Source: Acetobacteraceae bacterium (GTDB lineage: Bacteria > Pseudomonadota > Alphaproteobacteria > Acetobacterales > Acetobacteraceae). From it: a stretch of DNA of 33,800 nt. Positions 18,588 through 27,978 of this stretch are shown piece by piece; positions within the stretch are counted from its first letter, which is position 1, and every line of letters starts with the position of its first letter. A program made the translations under genes and the position numbers. The notes under the pieces were generated by a model. The model saw only the letters and a program-made list of their open reading frames with translations. It did not search any database and was not told where the DNA came from. The stretch is from assembly GCA_027483995.1 (NCBI GenBank), contig JAIXTK010000190.1, positions 1 through 33,800 on the forward strand. Direction: 5' to 3'.

Positions 18588-18878
18588 TCAGCTCCGGCGC
18601 TTCGCCCGCAGCCAGTCCAGGTGCTCGCGGGCGTGGTTGACGGTGAAGGTCTCCCGCCGCCGGTCGCCGCCGAAGCGGCGGATGCGGCGTTCGGTGATCT
18701 TTTCCAGCGCCACCAGGATCTCCTCCGCCGCCTCCAGGTCGCCCACGCCGCAGGCGTGGTTGAAGGCGGTCAGGACCTTGTCGGCCACGCGCATGCCGCC
18801 GGGATACTCGGCGGGCGGGGTGGCGGCCGAGGGCGAGGCGTGCGGGCCGGCATCGGGCTTGGGCAGGATGTCCCGCAT
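18588..18878 (-). CDS. Hypothetical protein, 96 aa
   Basis: MRDILPKPDAG...NHACGVGDLEAAEEILVALEKITERRIRRFGGDRRRETFTVNHAREHLDWLRAKRRS; GGAGG Shine-Dalgarno ~6 nt upstream of the ATG on the minus strand. Confidence 0.72.
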   Translation of the reverse strand: MRDILPKPDAGPHASPSAATPPAEYPGGMRVADKVLTAFNHACGVGDLEAAEEILVALEKITERRIRRFGGDRRRETFTVNHAREHLDWLRAKRRS

Positions 18879-19008
18879 GGGGTTCCTCCGTTACGTGTGG
18901 CGGAGCGTATCCTTCGCCGGCACGGCTGAACGGAGTGTGAAGGAATGCGGGCCCAGGCCCGATGGCCTCATGCCGGCCGCCGCCGGCCAGCCCGGCGCGC
19001 GGTTGGTA

Positions 19009-20331
19009 TCAGTCGGGAACGGGCATGTTGAAGGCCACGCACCAGTTGGCAAGCGGCAGCCGCTGTCCCTGCCATTCCGGCAGATCGGCCGCCGCATCGT
19101 GCCCGGTGAGGGGGTCGTATTCGTAGGTGTCCTCGGCACGCGCGGGGTCGCTGTCGTGCAGGGCGCCCAGCCCGCCATGGCGGGCGCGGTCGGCATAGCG
19201 CACGCGCAGCGCCGGCCCCGGTGCGCGTGCCATGGTGATGGCCACGCGATCCGGCCCTTCCAGCACCACGGCGGCGATCGGCACCTCGCCCGCGGCGTCC
19301 ACCAGGGTGAATCCGCCATCGCGCGGTGCCACCTGCATGCGGTGGCGGAACGGCTTGCCCCAGGCCAGCGGCGGCACCGGAACGTGGAAGCGCAGACGCA
19401 CCACATCGCCCTCGCGCCGCACGGCCAGGGGGTGCAGCGGCTTCCAGGCCTCGCCGCGCGTGAGCACGCGGTGCATCACCTTGCCGAACTGCGCGCCGAG
19501 CCAGCGGTAGCCGTTCGGATCGAGGTGCCCCCCCTTGTCCGGCACCGGGTAGGCGGGGCCGACCATGAAGCAGCCGGGGTCGGAGAGCGCCACGTCCAGC
19601 TGGGCCATGGCCACCGCGTGGTCGTCCTGCGCGTAGACACCGCCGGTCTGGTAGAGGAACAGCGCCGGCGGCTCGGCCTGGCCGGCGATCCCGTGCACCA
19701 CGTCCTGCATCACGTCGTCGCGCCAGCGCCGCAGCGTGGCACGATATGCCTCGCGGTCGCCTCCGTTCCCGTCCGGGCCGCGCGTGTCCTGCTCGCCTTG
19801 CAGGAACAGCAGCGCCACGATGCCGTAGCTCTGCCCGGCGCCGGCGGCTGTCTGGCGCGCCAGGGCGGCACAATCGCGCAGGCGCAGGAACATCTCCGGG
19901 CGCGCGCCCTTGGACAGTGCGGCCAGGGTTCGCCCGCCCACGCCGCAGGTGCTGGCCAGCAGCGGATGCGCTGCCGCGCCTGGATCCTCGGCCAGCATCC
20001 GCCCGCGCCAGTGGTTCACCGCCGCTTCCAGCACTGTCTCGCCCAGCGCGGTGGCGCGCGGTGGCAGGCCGGCGGCCTGGGCGGGGGAGAGCAGCGCGCC
20101 GCTCTCGCGCTCCTGCACCGTGGCGGCCAGTGGGTGGAAGGCCGCTTCGCCCACTGGCCGCCAGGTGGGCCGGTTCTCGTCCCGTGGCCGCACGCTGCGC
20201 CCCAGCATCAGGCAATCATGCCGCGGCGTGGTGGACAGCGCCGGCCAGCCTTCCCAGCCACTGGCCAGCGACTGGCCGTAGGCGATCACATGGTTGATCC
20301 CGAAGACAGGCCGGGCCAGGGGCGGGCTCAC
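19009..20331 (-). CDS. SGNH / sialate O-acetylesterase-like hydrolase, GTG start
   Basis: VSPPLARPVFGINHVIAYGQSLASGWEG, LLFLQGEQDTRG, DKGGHLDPNGYRWLGAQFGKVM (Ser, Gln-Gly-Glu and Asp/His blocks). The GTG start overlaps the upstream HAD stop as GTGA. Confidence 0.78.
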   Translation of the reverse strand: MSPPLARPVFGINHVIAYGQSLASGWEGWPALSTTPRHDCLMLGRSVRPRDENRPTWRPVGEAAFHPLAATVQERESGALLSPAQAAGLPPRATALGETVLEAAVNHWRGRMLAEDPGAAAHPLLASTCGVGGRTLAALSKGARPEMFLRLRDCAALARQTAAGAGQSYGIVALLFLQGEQDTRGPDGNGGDREAYRATLRRWRDDVMQDVVHGIAGQAEPPALFLYQTGGVYAQDDHAVAMAQLDVALSDPGCFMVGPAYPVPDKGGHLDPNGYRWLGAQFGKVMHRVLTRGEAWKPLHPLAVRREGDVVRLRFHVPVPPLAWGKPFRHRMQVAPRDGGFTLVDAAGEVPIAAVVLEGPDRVAITMARAPGPALRVRYADRARHGGLGALHDSDPARAEDTYEYDPLTGHDAAADLPEWQGQRLPLANWCVAFNMPVPD

Positions 20332-21062
20332 AGGCCGAGCTGTGCGGCCATGTCCTCGATATCGGCCGCCACGATGTCCCAGTCGCTGTCGGCGGCGAAG
20401 TCGCGCACCTGCAGCGGGCCGTATTCGGTGGGGCGCGGCCAGAAGGCGGTGCGCAGGCCGCAGCGCCGGGCGGCGTGCAGGTCGTTGTTGTGGGCGGCGG
20501 CCATCATCACCTCGCCGGGCTGCAGGCCCAGGATGCGTGCGGCCCCCAGATAGGTTTCCGGATCCGGCTTGTAGTGGCCGAACAGCTCCGTGGAGCACAC
20601 CATGTCCCACGGGATGCCGGCACGCTTGGCCATGTTGACCAGCAGCGCCACGTTGCCGTTGGAGAGCGGGCCGATGATGTAGCGGGCCCGCAGGCGGGTG
20701 AGGCCCGGCACCGCATCCGGCCACGGGTTCAGCCGGTGCCAGCCGCGGTTGATGTGGTCCAGGTCGGCCTCCGACAGGCCGGTGATGCCGAACCGTGCCA
20801 CCAGCTGGTCCAGCGTGGCGCGGTGCAGGTCATCGAGGATGGTCCAGGGCAGCTCGCCGCGGCGGACCCGGTCCATGGAGGGGGCATAGGCGGCGCGCCA
20901 GGCATCCACCAGCCCGGCCCAGTCGCCGGCGATGCCGCGCGTGGCGGCCCAGGCGGACAGGTCCGCGATCAGGCTGCCACGCCAATCGACCACCGAGCCG
21001 AACGTGTCGAACAGGATGGCCTTCACCGGGGCGAGGTCGGGGCGGGGCAAGGTTGATGCCAT
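20328..21062 (-). CDS. Haloacid dehalogenase type II (HAD superfamily)
   Basis: AILFDTFGSVVDWRGSLI, IIGPLSNGNVALLVNMAKRAGIPWDMVCSTELFGHYKPDPETYLGAARILGLQPGEVMMAAAHNNDLHAARRCGLRTAF. Confidence 0.9.
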   Translation of the reverse strand: MASTLPRPDLAPVKAILFDTFGSVVDWRGSLIADLSAWAATRGIAGDWAGLVDAWRAAYAPSMDRVRRGELPWTILDDLHRATLDQLVARFGITGLSEADLDHINRGWHRLNPWPDAVPGLTRLRARYIIGPLSNGNVALLVNMAKRAGIPWDMVCSTELFGHYKPDPETYLGAARILGLQPGEVMMAAAHNNDLHAARRCGLRTAFWPRPTEYGPLQVRDFAADSDWDIVAADIEDMAAQLGL

Positions 21063-21118
21063 GGTGTTCCCTTTGTTGTATCCTTTTGCATCCGTATTCC
21101 CGCCGGGAGCAAGCCCCG

Positions 21119-24100
21119 TCAGTTCTGCCCGCCCTCGCGCGAGCCTGGCGTTGGCGTGGCCGGCCCGGCGCCGGCTGGCATTCCCTCGAAGATGCCGCGC
21201 AGGAAGCCGGGCGCCACTGCCGAGAGCGGATTCACCCGCACCGAGGGATCGTCGAACCCGCCGGTGACGACATAGGCCATGGCGAACAGCCCGCCGCCGG
21301 TCTCCGGGCTCACCAGCTTGCCGATCACCGGCACCCGGCCGAGCAGCGAGTTGAGGAAATAGGCCGGCACCACCGTGCCCTGCAGGTCGAACTGGCGCCG
21401 GATCATGTCGATCCGGCCCTTGATGGTGAGGCCGAGCGAGGCGCTGAACACCCGCGCATCGGCCAGCTCGATCATGTCGCCGCGGTAGCGGAACGGCCCC
21501 ACCAGGCGGGAGAAGCGCAGATCCGGCCCGCTGAACGCCTCGAAGGCGCCCACCACCGTCACCGCCTGCAGCAGCTTGGCCACCGCCGGGGCATCGCGCA
21601 CGCCGAACTCGGTGATCTCCGCCGTGCCCGACAGCAGGTGGTCGGTCCGCGTATCGTCGTAGCTGCCCGTGAGGTCGAGCCGGCCGCCGCGGATCTGGTC
21701 AGTGACATCGAGCGCCGCCAGGAGCCCGCCGGCATCCTGGGCGGTGATGGTCAGGCTGCGCCGCCGCGGCAGGCCTGATGGCAGGATGGAAAGCTCGAAC
21801 GGCCCCAGCCCGGCCCGGCCGGTGACGCGTGCGACGCGGGTGTTCAGCCCGTCATTCTCGCTGCGCGCGCGCACCGCGGTGATGATCCGCCCGGGGCCCA
21901 GCACCAGCCGTTCCACCTGCAGCTCCGCATTCCAGACCGGGCCGCGCTGCTCCTCGCCCGGTTTCACCGGGTCGCGCCGGGCCATCTCGCCGGTGAGGTC
22001 GAGGCTGGGGCCGGAGAGGCGCACCATCCACGGCTCGCCATCGGCGCGCGGCCATTGGATCTCGCCCTGCGCGTTCGTGCCGCTGCCCAGCACGGCGCGC
22101 GCCAGGCGCAGCTTGCGCGGGGCGCCGGCCGGCAGGTCCAGCGCCGCCTGCACCGAAATGCCGTCGCCCTCCACGCGCAGCCTTTCGATGGCGGCCAGCC
22201 GGTCGCGTTGCAGCACCGCCTGCAGCTCGGCGATCGCCGGCCGGCCGGCGGGCTTGCTCCAGTTGAGCCGATCGGCGCGCAGCCCCAGCCGGCCGATATC
22301 CGCGCGCACGGCCAGGTCGGAGCGCCCGTTGCGCCGCTCCACCAGGTCCAGCTTCAGCGCCGCCGACCCTTCCAGCACCAGTTCCTGCGTATTCAGCCCC
22401 AGCGCCACCATCTGCGCCGCCTCCGCCGTGCCGCTGAGCGTGACCTTCTGGATCACCTGGCTGGCCGGGCCGGCGGTGAAATCCGCCTCCACCGCCACCT
22501 GCGACGGGATGCCCGCCAGCGTGGCGGTGCCCGTCAGGCGCAGCCCGTCATTGCCGGCCTCGAAGGCCAGCGCCCCGTTGGTGAGGTCGTGCCCGGCGGC
22601 GATCCCGCCCAATGCCAGGGCCGAGAGCTTGCCGCGCGTGCTGATCCGCACCTCGTCCATCGGCAGGTCGTTGATCAGCGGCATGGAGGCGATCGTCACC
22701 CGCCCCTCCACCCGCCCGGCCGGGTTGCGCATCGGCACCGGGCGGCGGCTGAGCAGGTTCAGCCGCGGATGGTTCAGCACCGCCACCAGGTCCGGTACCG
22801 GGCCTTCCATGTCCACGGTGATGGTGGCGAACTGCTCGCTCTGCGCCAGCCCGGTCAGCCGCACCGTGCCGCCGGTCAGCACCAGCCCGGCCTGCACGCC
22901 GGAGCGGGCGGTGATCTCGATCTCGTTGGCCGACAGGAAGGCGAGCCGCGCGGCCACGCGCTCCGTCGGTGGCACCGGGCGCAGCCAGTGCACCACCATG
23001 TCGCGCCCTTCCACCGCGCCGGAAACCTCGGTCAGCTCCCCGTCCGACAGGTCGGGGGCGGCCAGCACGCGCAGCCGCAGATTGAGATCATGTGCCGTGC
23101 CGGCGGTGATGTTGGTGGTGACCCAGTCCTTCGCGCCGGGGGCGACCCCGTCGGGCCAGAGGTCCGCGAGGTCTGCGAAGCCCACCTGGTCCAGCTGCAG
23201 GTCGAGTAGGCCCGCGAGCATCGTGCCCTGTGGCCGCACCGTGGCCATGCCCGTCAGCACCGTCTGTCGCGCCCCGCCGCCGGTGGGCAGCGCGAGGCGC
23301 CGCAGCGCCACCCGAGCCCCCTCCGGCGAGCCCTCGATCTCGGCCAGCCCGCCCGACACCGCCAGTTGGCCCGTGCCGATGCGCAGGGTACCGGCGCCCA
23401 TGCGCGCCTGCAGCCGGCCATGGCGCGGCAGCAGGTCCGCCCCCAGCTCGGCCGTTGCCGTCAGCGCCACCGTGGCGTGCACGGCGGCAAGTGGGGCGAA
23501 GGCCGGGCTGAGGGATGCGAACTCCGCCGGCACCACGGCGGCGAGCGTGGCCGCCACCGCCAGGGTGGGTGGTCCGCTGGACCCATCGGTCTGCGGCTGC
23601 GCGGCGGGCAGGGACAGCTCGGCCGCGACATCCAGCCGGCGATCGCCCACCATCAGCTCCAGCGCCGCGGTGCCCTCCACCCCGCCGGCGGCGAAGCGGA
23701 TGAGGTCCAGCTCCAGCCGCGGCGTGCGCCAGACCACGCCCAGCGCGTCGTCCTGCACCGTGACGTTGATGTCGCGCAGCTGCAGCCGGCGCAGCTGGCC
23801 CAGCAGCGAGGCCCGCCCCTCTGCCGCGAACCCGGGCGGTTGGGCCAGCGCCTCGAACAGCCAGCCGAAATCAGGAGCCCGGTGCGCGGCGGGCAGCACC
23901 GTCTCATCCTCGCGCGGCGCGGTGAAATCCACTGCCAGGCTGCCATCCCGCTTGCGCACCGCGCGTACCCGGGCGCCCTGCACCAGCAGCGCGCGCGGCG
24001 CGATCGTGCCGGTGGCCAGCGCACGCACGGAAAGGGAGACATCCACCTCCGGCACCTGCGCCACGCGCCGCCCCTCGGCATCGTGCACCACGAGCTCGCG

Positions 24101-24376
24101 CACGCGGATGTCCAACGGCCGGTCCACGCCGCGGCTGAAGCCTTCCCACACCAGCGCCGCCTCGCCGACCTCGATGCGCATCGGCGCGATCTGGCGGTTG
24201 GCCGCCTCTACCAGCTGCTCGGCCAGCCACGGCACCGCAAGAGGCCCCTGGTCCAGCCGCCACGCCAGTGCGAGCAGCCCGGCCGCCGGCAGCACCAGCA
24301 GCAGCAGGGCGATGCGAAGCACCTGGTGCAGCGTGCGCCCGGCCGCCCCGGCGGCTTGACCGATCACCTGCCGCAT
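21119..24376 (-). CDS. AsmA-like / DUF3971 (YhdP-type) envelope protein
   Basis: N-terminal TM anchor (LRIALLLLVLPAAGLLALAWRL), long beta-rich body, C-terminal GRIDMIRRQFDLQGTVVPAYFLNSLLGRVPVIGKLVSPETGGGLFAMAYVVTG typical of AsmA C-termini. Confidence 0.87.
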   Translation of the reverse strand: MRQVIGQAAGAAGRTLHQVLRIALLLLVLPAAGLLALAWRLDQGPLAVPWLAEQLVEAANRQIAPMRIEVGEAALVWEGFSRGVDRPLDIRVRELVVHDAEGRRVAQVPEVDVSLSVRALATGTIAPRALLVQGARVRAVRKRDGSLAVDFTAPREDETVLPAAHRAPDFGWLFEALAQPPGFAAEGRASLLGQLRRLQLRDINVTVQDDALGVVWRTPRLELDLIRFAAGGVEGTAALELMVGDRRLDVAAELSLPAAQPQTDGSSGPPTLAVAATLAAVVPAEFASLSPAFAPLAAVHATVALTATAELGADLLPRHGRLQARMGAGTLRIGTGQLAVSGGLAEIEGSPEGARVALRRLALPTGGGARQTVLTGMATVRPQGTMLAGLLDLQLDQVGFADLADLWPDGVAPGAKDWVTTNITAGTAHDLNLRLRVLAAPDLSDGELTEVSGAVEGRDMVVHWLRPVPPTERVAARLAFLSANEIEITARSGVQAGLVLTGGTVRLTGLAQSEQFATITVDMEGPVPDLVAVLNHPRLNLLSRRPVPMRNPAGRVEGRVTIASMPLINDLPMDEVRISTRGKLSALALGGIAAGHDLTNGALAFEAGNDGLRLTGTATLAGIPSQVAVEADFTAGPASQVIQKVTLSGTAEAAQMVALGLNTQELVLEGSAALKLDLVERRNGRSDLAVRADIGRLGLRADRLNWSKPAGRPAIAELQAVLQRDRLAAIERLRVEGDGISVQAALDLPAGAPRKLRLARAVLGSGTNAQGEIQWPRADGEPWMVRLSGPSLDLTGEMARRDPVKPGEEQRGPVWNAELQVERLVLGPGRIITAVRARSENDGLNTRVARVTGRAGLGPFELSILPSGLPRRRSLTITAQDAGGLLAALDVTDQIRGGRLDLTGSYDDTRTDHLLSGTAEITEFGVRDAPAVAKLLQAVTVVGAFEAFSGPDLRFSRLVGPFRYRGDMIELADARVFSASLGLTIKGRIDMIRRQFDLQGTVVPAYFLNSLLGRVPVIGKLVSPETGGGLFAMAYVVTGGFDDPSVRVNPLSAVAPGFLRGIFEGMPAGAGPATPTPGSREGGQN

Positions 24377-24393
24377 GGCCAGCCTGCGCCATC

Positions 24394-27300
24394 ATGCCGC
24401 ATTCGAGCGCCTTGCCCGCCACCCCCTCGCCCGACGCCAAGACCGGCCCGTCGCTGCTCTCCGGCACCTGGCCAAAACCGGCCGACACGGAAGCGGCCGG
24501 GCGGCTGGTGGAGCGTTTCTCGGACCTCGGCCGCAGCGAGGCGAAGCTGGCGCGCGACCCCGTGGTGCGCGCCATGCTGCTGGCGATCGGCGGCAACGCG
24601 CCCTTCCTGGCGGACCTCGCCATCCGCGATTCCGCCATGCTGCGCGCGGCGTTGCGGGATGGGCCGGATGCCGTGGTGGCCGGCATCATGGCCGGGCTGG
24701 CGGCGATCCCGCCCACCCTGGCCCGCGCCCAGCTCGCCAGCCGGCTGCGCGCGGCCAAGCGCGCGGTCTCCCTGCTGGTGGCGCTGGCCGATATCGGCGG
24801 GCTCTGGCCGCTGGACAAGGTGACGCAGGCGCTGGCGGACCTTGCCGAGGCCGGGCTTTCGCTGTCGGTCGCGCACCTGCTGCGCGCCGCCCACGATTCG
24901 GGGGAGCTGACCCTGCCGGATCGCGCCAATCCCGCTCATGCCTGCGGCTTCACCGTATTGGGCATGGGCAAGCTTGGCGCCCGCGAACTGAACTATTCCA
25001 GCGATGTCGACGTGATCCTGATCCATGACCCGGCGGCCGGAGTCTATCACGGAGACGCGCCGGTTGCATTCTACACCCGCATGGCACGCGGTCTCGTGAC
25101 CCTGATGGAGGCGCGGGACTCCGACGGCTACGTCTTCCGCACCGATCTGCGCCTGCGGCCCGACCCCGCCGCCACGCCGCCCTGCATCGCCCTGCCGGCC
25201 GCCATCGCCTATTACGAGAGCATGGGCCAGAACTGGGAGCGCGCCGCCATGCTGAAGGCGCGCCCGGTGGCCGGCGACCATGCGCTGGGCCACGCCTTCC
25301 TGGAGGCGATCCGCCCCTTCATCTGGCGCCGCCACCTCGATTTCGCCGCGGTGGCCGATATCCACGCCATGAAGCGCCGTATCGACGAGCATAAGGGCAA
25401 CCGCGAAAGCGCGGAGGTTGATCCGGTCGCCCGGCTGCTGGGCCACAATGTGAAGCTCGGCATTGGCGGCATCCGCGAGATCGAGTTCCTCGCCCAGTCG
25501 CTCCAGCTCGTCTGGGGCGGGCGCGACCCCACCCTGCGCGTGCTGCGCACCATCGAGGCACTGCGCCTTCTGGTGCGCGCCGGCCACGTGCCGCGCCGCA
25601 CCGCCGGCGAGCTGGCCGCCGCCTACCGCTTCCTGCGCCGCGTGGAACACCGGCTGCAGATGGTGCACGACCGGCAAACCCACTCCCTGCCCGAGAAGCC
25701 CGAGCAGATGGCGGCCTTCGCCACCTTCATGGGCTACGACAGCGCCGCCGCCTTCGCCGATGCGCTGCTGCGCCACATGGCCCGCGTGCGCACCGCCTAT
25801 GGCGCGGTGTTCGAGCAGATCCCGGAACTCGCCCCCGCCGCCGCCGGGCTGGTGCTGGATTTCCGCGGCGTGGGAGAGGCCCCGCCCGAGACCATGGCCA
25901 GCCTCTCCGGCCTCGGCTTCAAGGAGGTGGAGCGCATCGTCTCGGCCGTGCGCGGCTGGAAATCCGGCCGTGTCCGCGCCCTGCGCTCGCCCCGCGCGCA
26001 GGAGCTGATGGACCAGGTGCTGCCCGCCCTGCTTGCCGCCCTGGCCCGCCAGGCCCAGCCCGATGCCGCGTTCAACCGCTGGGACAGCTTCCTGGCCCGC
26101 CTGCCCGCCGGGGTGCAGCTGCTCTCCCTGTTCCAGCGCAACCCCGTGCTGCTCGACCGCATTGCCGGCGTGCTTGGTGCCGCGCCCATGCTGTCGGATT
26201 ACCTCGCCCGCACCCCCGCGGCCCTGGAAGGCCTGCTCGACCCCGCGCCGAGCCCCGACTACGCCCGCATGCTGCGCCTGCGCCTGGGCGATGCCCGCGT
26301 GCTGGAGGATGCCATCTCCATCATCCGCGCCACGGTGCGCGAGGAGGAGTTCTCGCTGGCCGTCGCCACCATGGAAGGCCGGCTGGATGCCGATGCCGCG
26401 GGGAAGCTGCGCGCGGCGCTGGCCGAAGCCGCCCTGGCCGCCCTGCTGCCCCCGGTGCAGGAGGATTTCGCCCGCCGCTTCGGCCGCGTCCGCGGCGGTG
26501 GCCTCGCCCTGGTGGTGATGGGCAAGGCCGGCGGGCGGGAGATGATGGCCGGCTCCGACCTGGACATGATGATCGTCTACGACCACCCGGAGGCCGTGGC
26601 GCAAAGCACCGCCCGCGCCCCCGCCCGCCCGCTCGCCGCCAGCCAATGGTTCATCCGCGCCGTGCACGCCTATGTCGCCGCCGTGACGGCACCGGATGCC
26701 GAAGGGCCGATGTTCGCGGTGGACATGCGGCTGCGCCCCTCCGGCAACAAGGGCCCGGTCGCCGTCTCGCTGGCCGCCTTCGAGCGCTACCACGGCCCGG
26801 CCGGCGCGGCGGAAGGCGGGGCCTGGACCTGGGAGCGCATGGCCCTCACCCGCGCCCGCGTCATCGCCGGGCCACCCAAGCTGCGCGCCCGCGTGGAAGC
26901 CGCAATCCAGGCCGCCATCGCCGGCGCCGGGGAGCCCGCGCGCATCCGCGCCGACGCCACCGCCATGCGCGCCCGCCTGCTGCGCGACCTGCCGCCCTCC
27001 GGCCCCTGGGACGTGAAGCTGCGCCCGGGCGGGCAGATCGAGGTGGAATTCGTCGCCCAGGTGCTGCAACTCGTCCATGCCGCTGGCGTGCCCAGCACCC
27101 CCACCACGCGCGAGGCCCTGGCCCGTCTGCGCGACGAGGGGCTGCTGCCGGCGGATGACGCCGCCCTGCTGATCCGCGCCGACCGCGTCTGGCGCACGGT
27201 GCAGGGCCTGCTGCGCATCACCTATGGCCGCCAGCCGGCGGAGAAGCTGTCGGAGGCCGCGGCCGCCACCTTGCTGCGCGCCGCCACCGCCGCGGGCGCG

Positions 27301-27399
27301 CCGGCGGTTGACGTGGCGCAATTGCACGCCACCTTCGCAGCGTTGGCGGAACAGGTGCGCGCATGCTTCGCGCGCCATGTCGGGGAGATCGACGGATGA
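24394..27399 (+). CDS. glnE: Bifunctional glutamine synthetase adenylyltransferase/deadenylyltransferase
   Basis: Two nucleotidyltransferase motifs, GMGKLGARELNYSSDVDVILIHD and VVMGKAGGREMMAGSDLDMMIVYD, plus GIREIEFLAQSLQLVWGGRDP and the C-terminal linker/helical region. Confidence 0.96.
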   Translation: MPHSSALPATPSPDAKTGPSLLSGTWPKPADTEAAGRLVERFSDLGRSEAKLARDPVVRAMLLAIGGNAPFLADLAIRDSAMLRAALRDGPDAVVAGIMAGLAAIPPTLARAQLASRLRAAKRAVSLLVALADIGGLWPLDKVTQALADLAEAGLSLSVAHLLRAAHDSGELTLPDRANPAHACGFTVLGMGKLGARELNYSSDVDVILIHDPAAGVYHGDAPVAFYTRMARGLVTLMEARDSDGYVFRTDLRLRPDPAATPPCIALPAAIAYYESMGQNWERAAMLKARPVAGDHALGHAFLEAIRPFIWRRHLDFAAVADIHAMKRRIDEHKGNRESAEVDPVARLLGHNVKLGIGGIREIEFLAQSLQLVWGGRDPTLRVLRTIEALRLLVRAGHVPRRTAGELAAAYRFLRRVEHRLQMVHDRQTHSLPEKPEQMAAFATFMGYDSAAAFADALLRHMARVRTAYGAVFEQIPELAPAAAGLVLDFRGVGEAPPETMASLSGLGFKEVERIVSAVRGWKSGRVRALRSPRAQELMDQVLPALLAALARQAQPDAAFNRWDSFLARLPAGVQLLSLFQRNPVLLDRIAGVLGAAPMLSDYLARTPAALEGLLDPAPSPDYARMLRLRLGDARVLEDAISIIRATVREEEFSLAVATMEGRLDADAAGKLRAALAEAALAALLPPVQEDFARRFGRVRGGGLALVVMGKAGGREMMAGSDLDMMIVYDHPEAVAQSTARAPARPLAASQWFIRAVHAYVAAVTAPDAEGPMFAVDMRLRPSGNKGPVAVSLAAFERYHGPAGAAEGGAWTWERMALTRARVIAGPPKLRARVEAAIQAAIAGAGEPARIRADATAMRARLLRDLPPSGPWDVKLRPGGQIEVEFVAQVLQLVHAAGVPSTPTTREALARLRDEGLLPADDAALLIRADRVWRTVQGLLRITYGRQPAEKLSEAAAATLLRAATAAGAPAVDVAQLHATFAALAEQVRACFARHVGEIDG

Positions 27400-27854
27400 G
27401 CGTGGACGCAGGCGATACCGCACCAGACTTCACCATGGCCGCCAGCGGCGGCCGATCCGTGAGCCTGGCGGGCCAGAAGGGAAAGCCCTTCGTGCTCTAC
27501 TTCTACCCCAAGGCGGATACGCCAGGCTGCACCAAGGAAGCCTGCGGCTTCGAGGAATCGCTGCCGCAGTTCAAGGGCATCGACGTGATCGGCGTCTCGC
27601 CCGATGCGATGCCGCCGATCGAGAAATTCGCCAAGAAGTACAACCTCACCTTCCCGCTCGCCTCGGACGCGGACAATGCCGTGGCCACCGCCTATGGCGT
27701 GTGGGTGGAGAAATCCATGTACGGCAAGAAATACATGGGCATCGAGCGCTCCACCTTCCTGATCGACAAATCCGGCAAGATCGCGAAGGCCTGGCGCAAG
27801 GTGAAGGTGGATGGCCACGCGGCCGAGGTGATGGCGGCGGCGGCCAGCCTGTAA
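27396..27854 (+). CDS. bcp: Thioredoxin-dependent thiol peroxidase (BCP-type peroxiredoxin)
   Basis: APDFTMAASGGRSVSLAGQKGKPFVLYFYPKADTPGCTKEACGF; start overlaps the glnE stop (ATGA). Confidence 0.94.
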   Translation: MSVDAGDTAPDFTMAASGGRSVSLAGQKGKPFVLYFYPKADTPGCTKEACGFEESLPQFKGIDVIGVSPDAMPPIEKFAKKYNLTFPLASDADNAVATAYGVWVEKSMYGKKYMGIERSTFLIDKSGKIAKAWRKVKVDGHAAEVMAAAASL

Positions 27855-27978
27855 GCAAGAGTCTTCTTTTTCTGAAGAAAAAGAAGCAAAAAGACTTTTG
27901 TACCTTTGCGCCGTGGCTAGCCCGGGCGCAAAGGTGTAAAAGTTTTTTGGTTCTTTTTTTCAAAAAAGAACCGCTTCC
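27855..27978. repeat. Dispersed intergenic element, copy C of 3
   Basis: gcaagagtcttctttttctgaagaaaaagaagcaaaaagacttttgtacctttgcgc...gcgcaaaggtgtaaaagttttttggttctttttttcaaaaaagaaccgcttcc. Confidence 0.93.

Noticed and set aside
18637-20553. 638-aa plus-strand ORF
   Set aside because: Shadow of the SGNH and HAD genes on the minus strand; no motifs.
21669-24359. 896-aa plus-strand ORF opposite the AsmA-like gene
   Set aside because: Ser/Arg/Pro-rich shadow frame; the minus-strand product has a TM anchor and an AsmA-type C-terminus.
24364-27423. 1019-aa minus-strand ORF antisense to glnE
   Set aside because: GlnE motifs are unmistakable on the plus strand; the antisense product is compositionally biased and motif-free.
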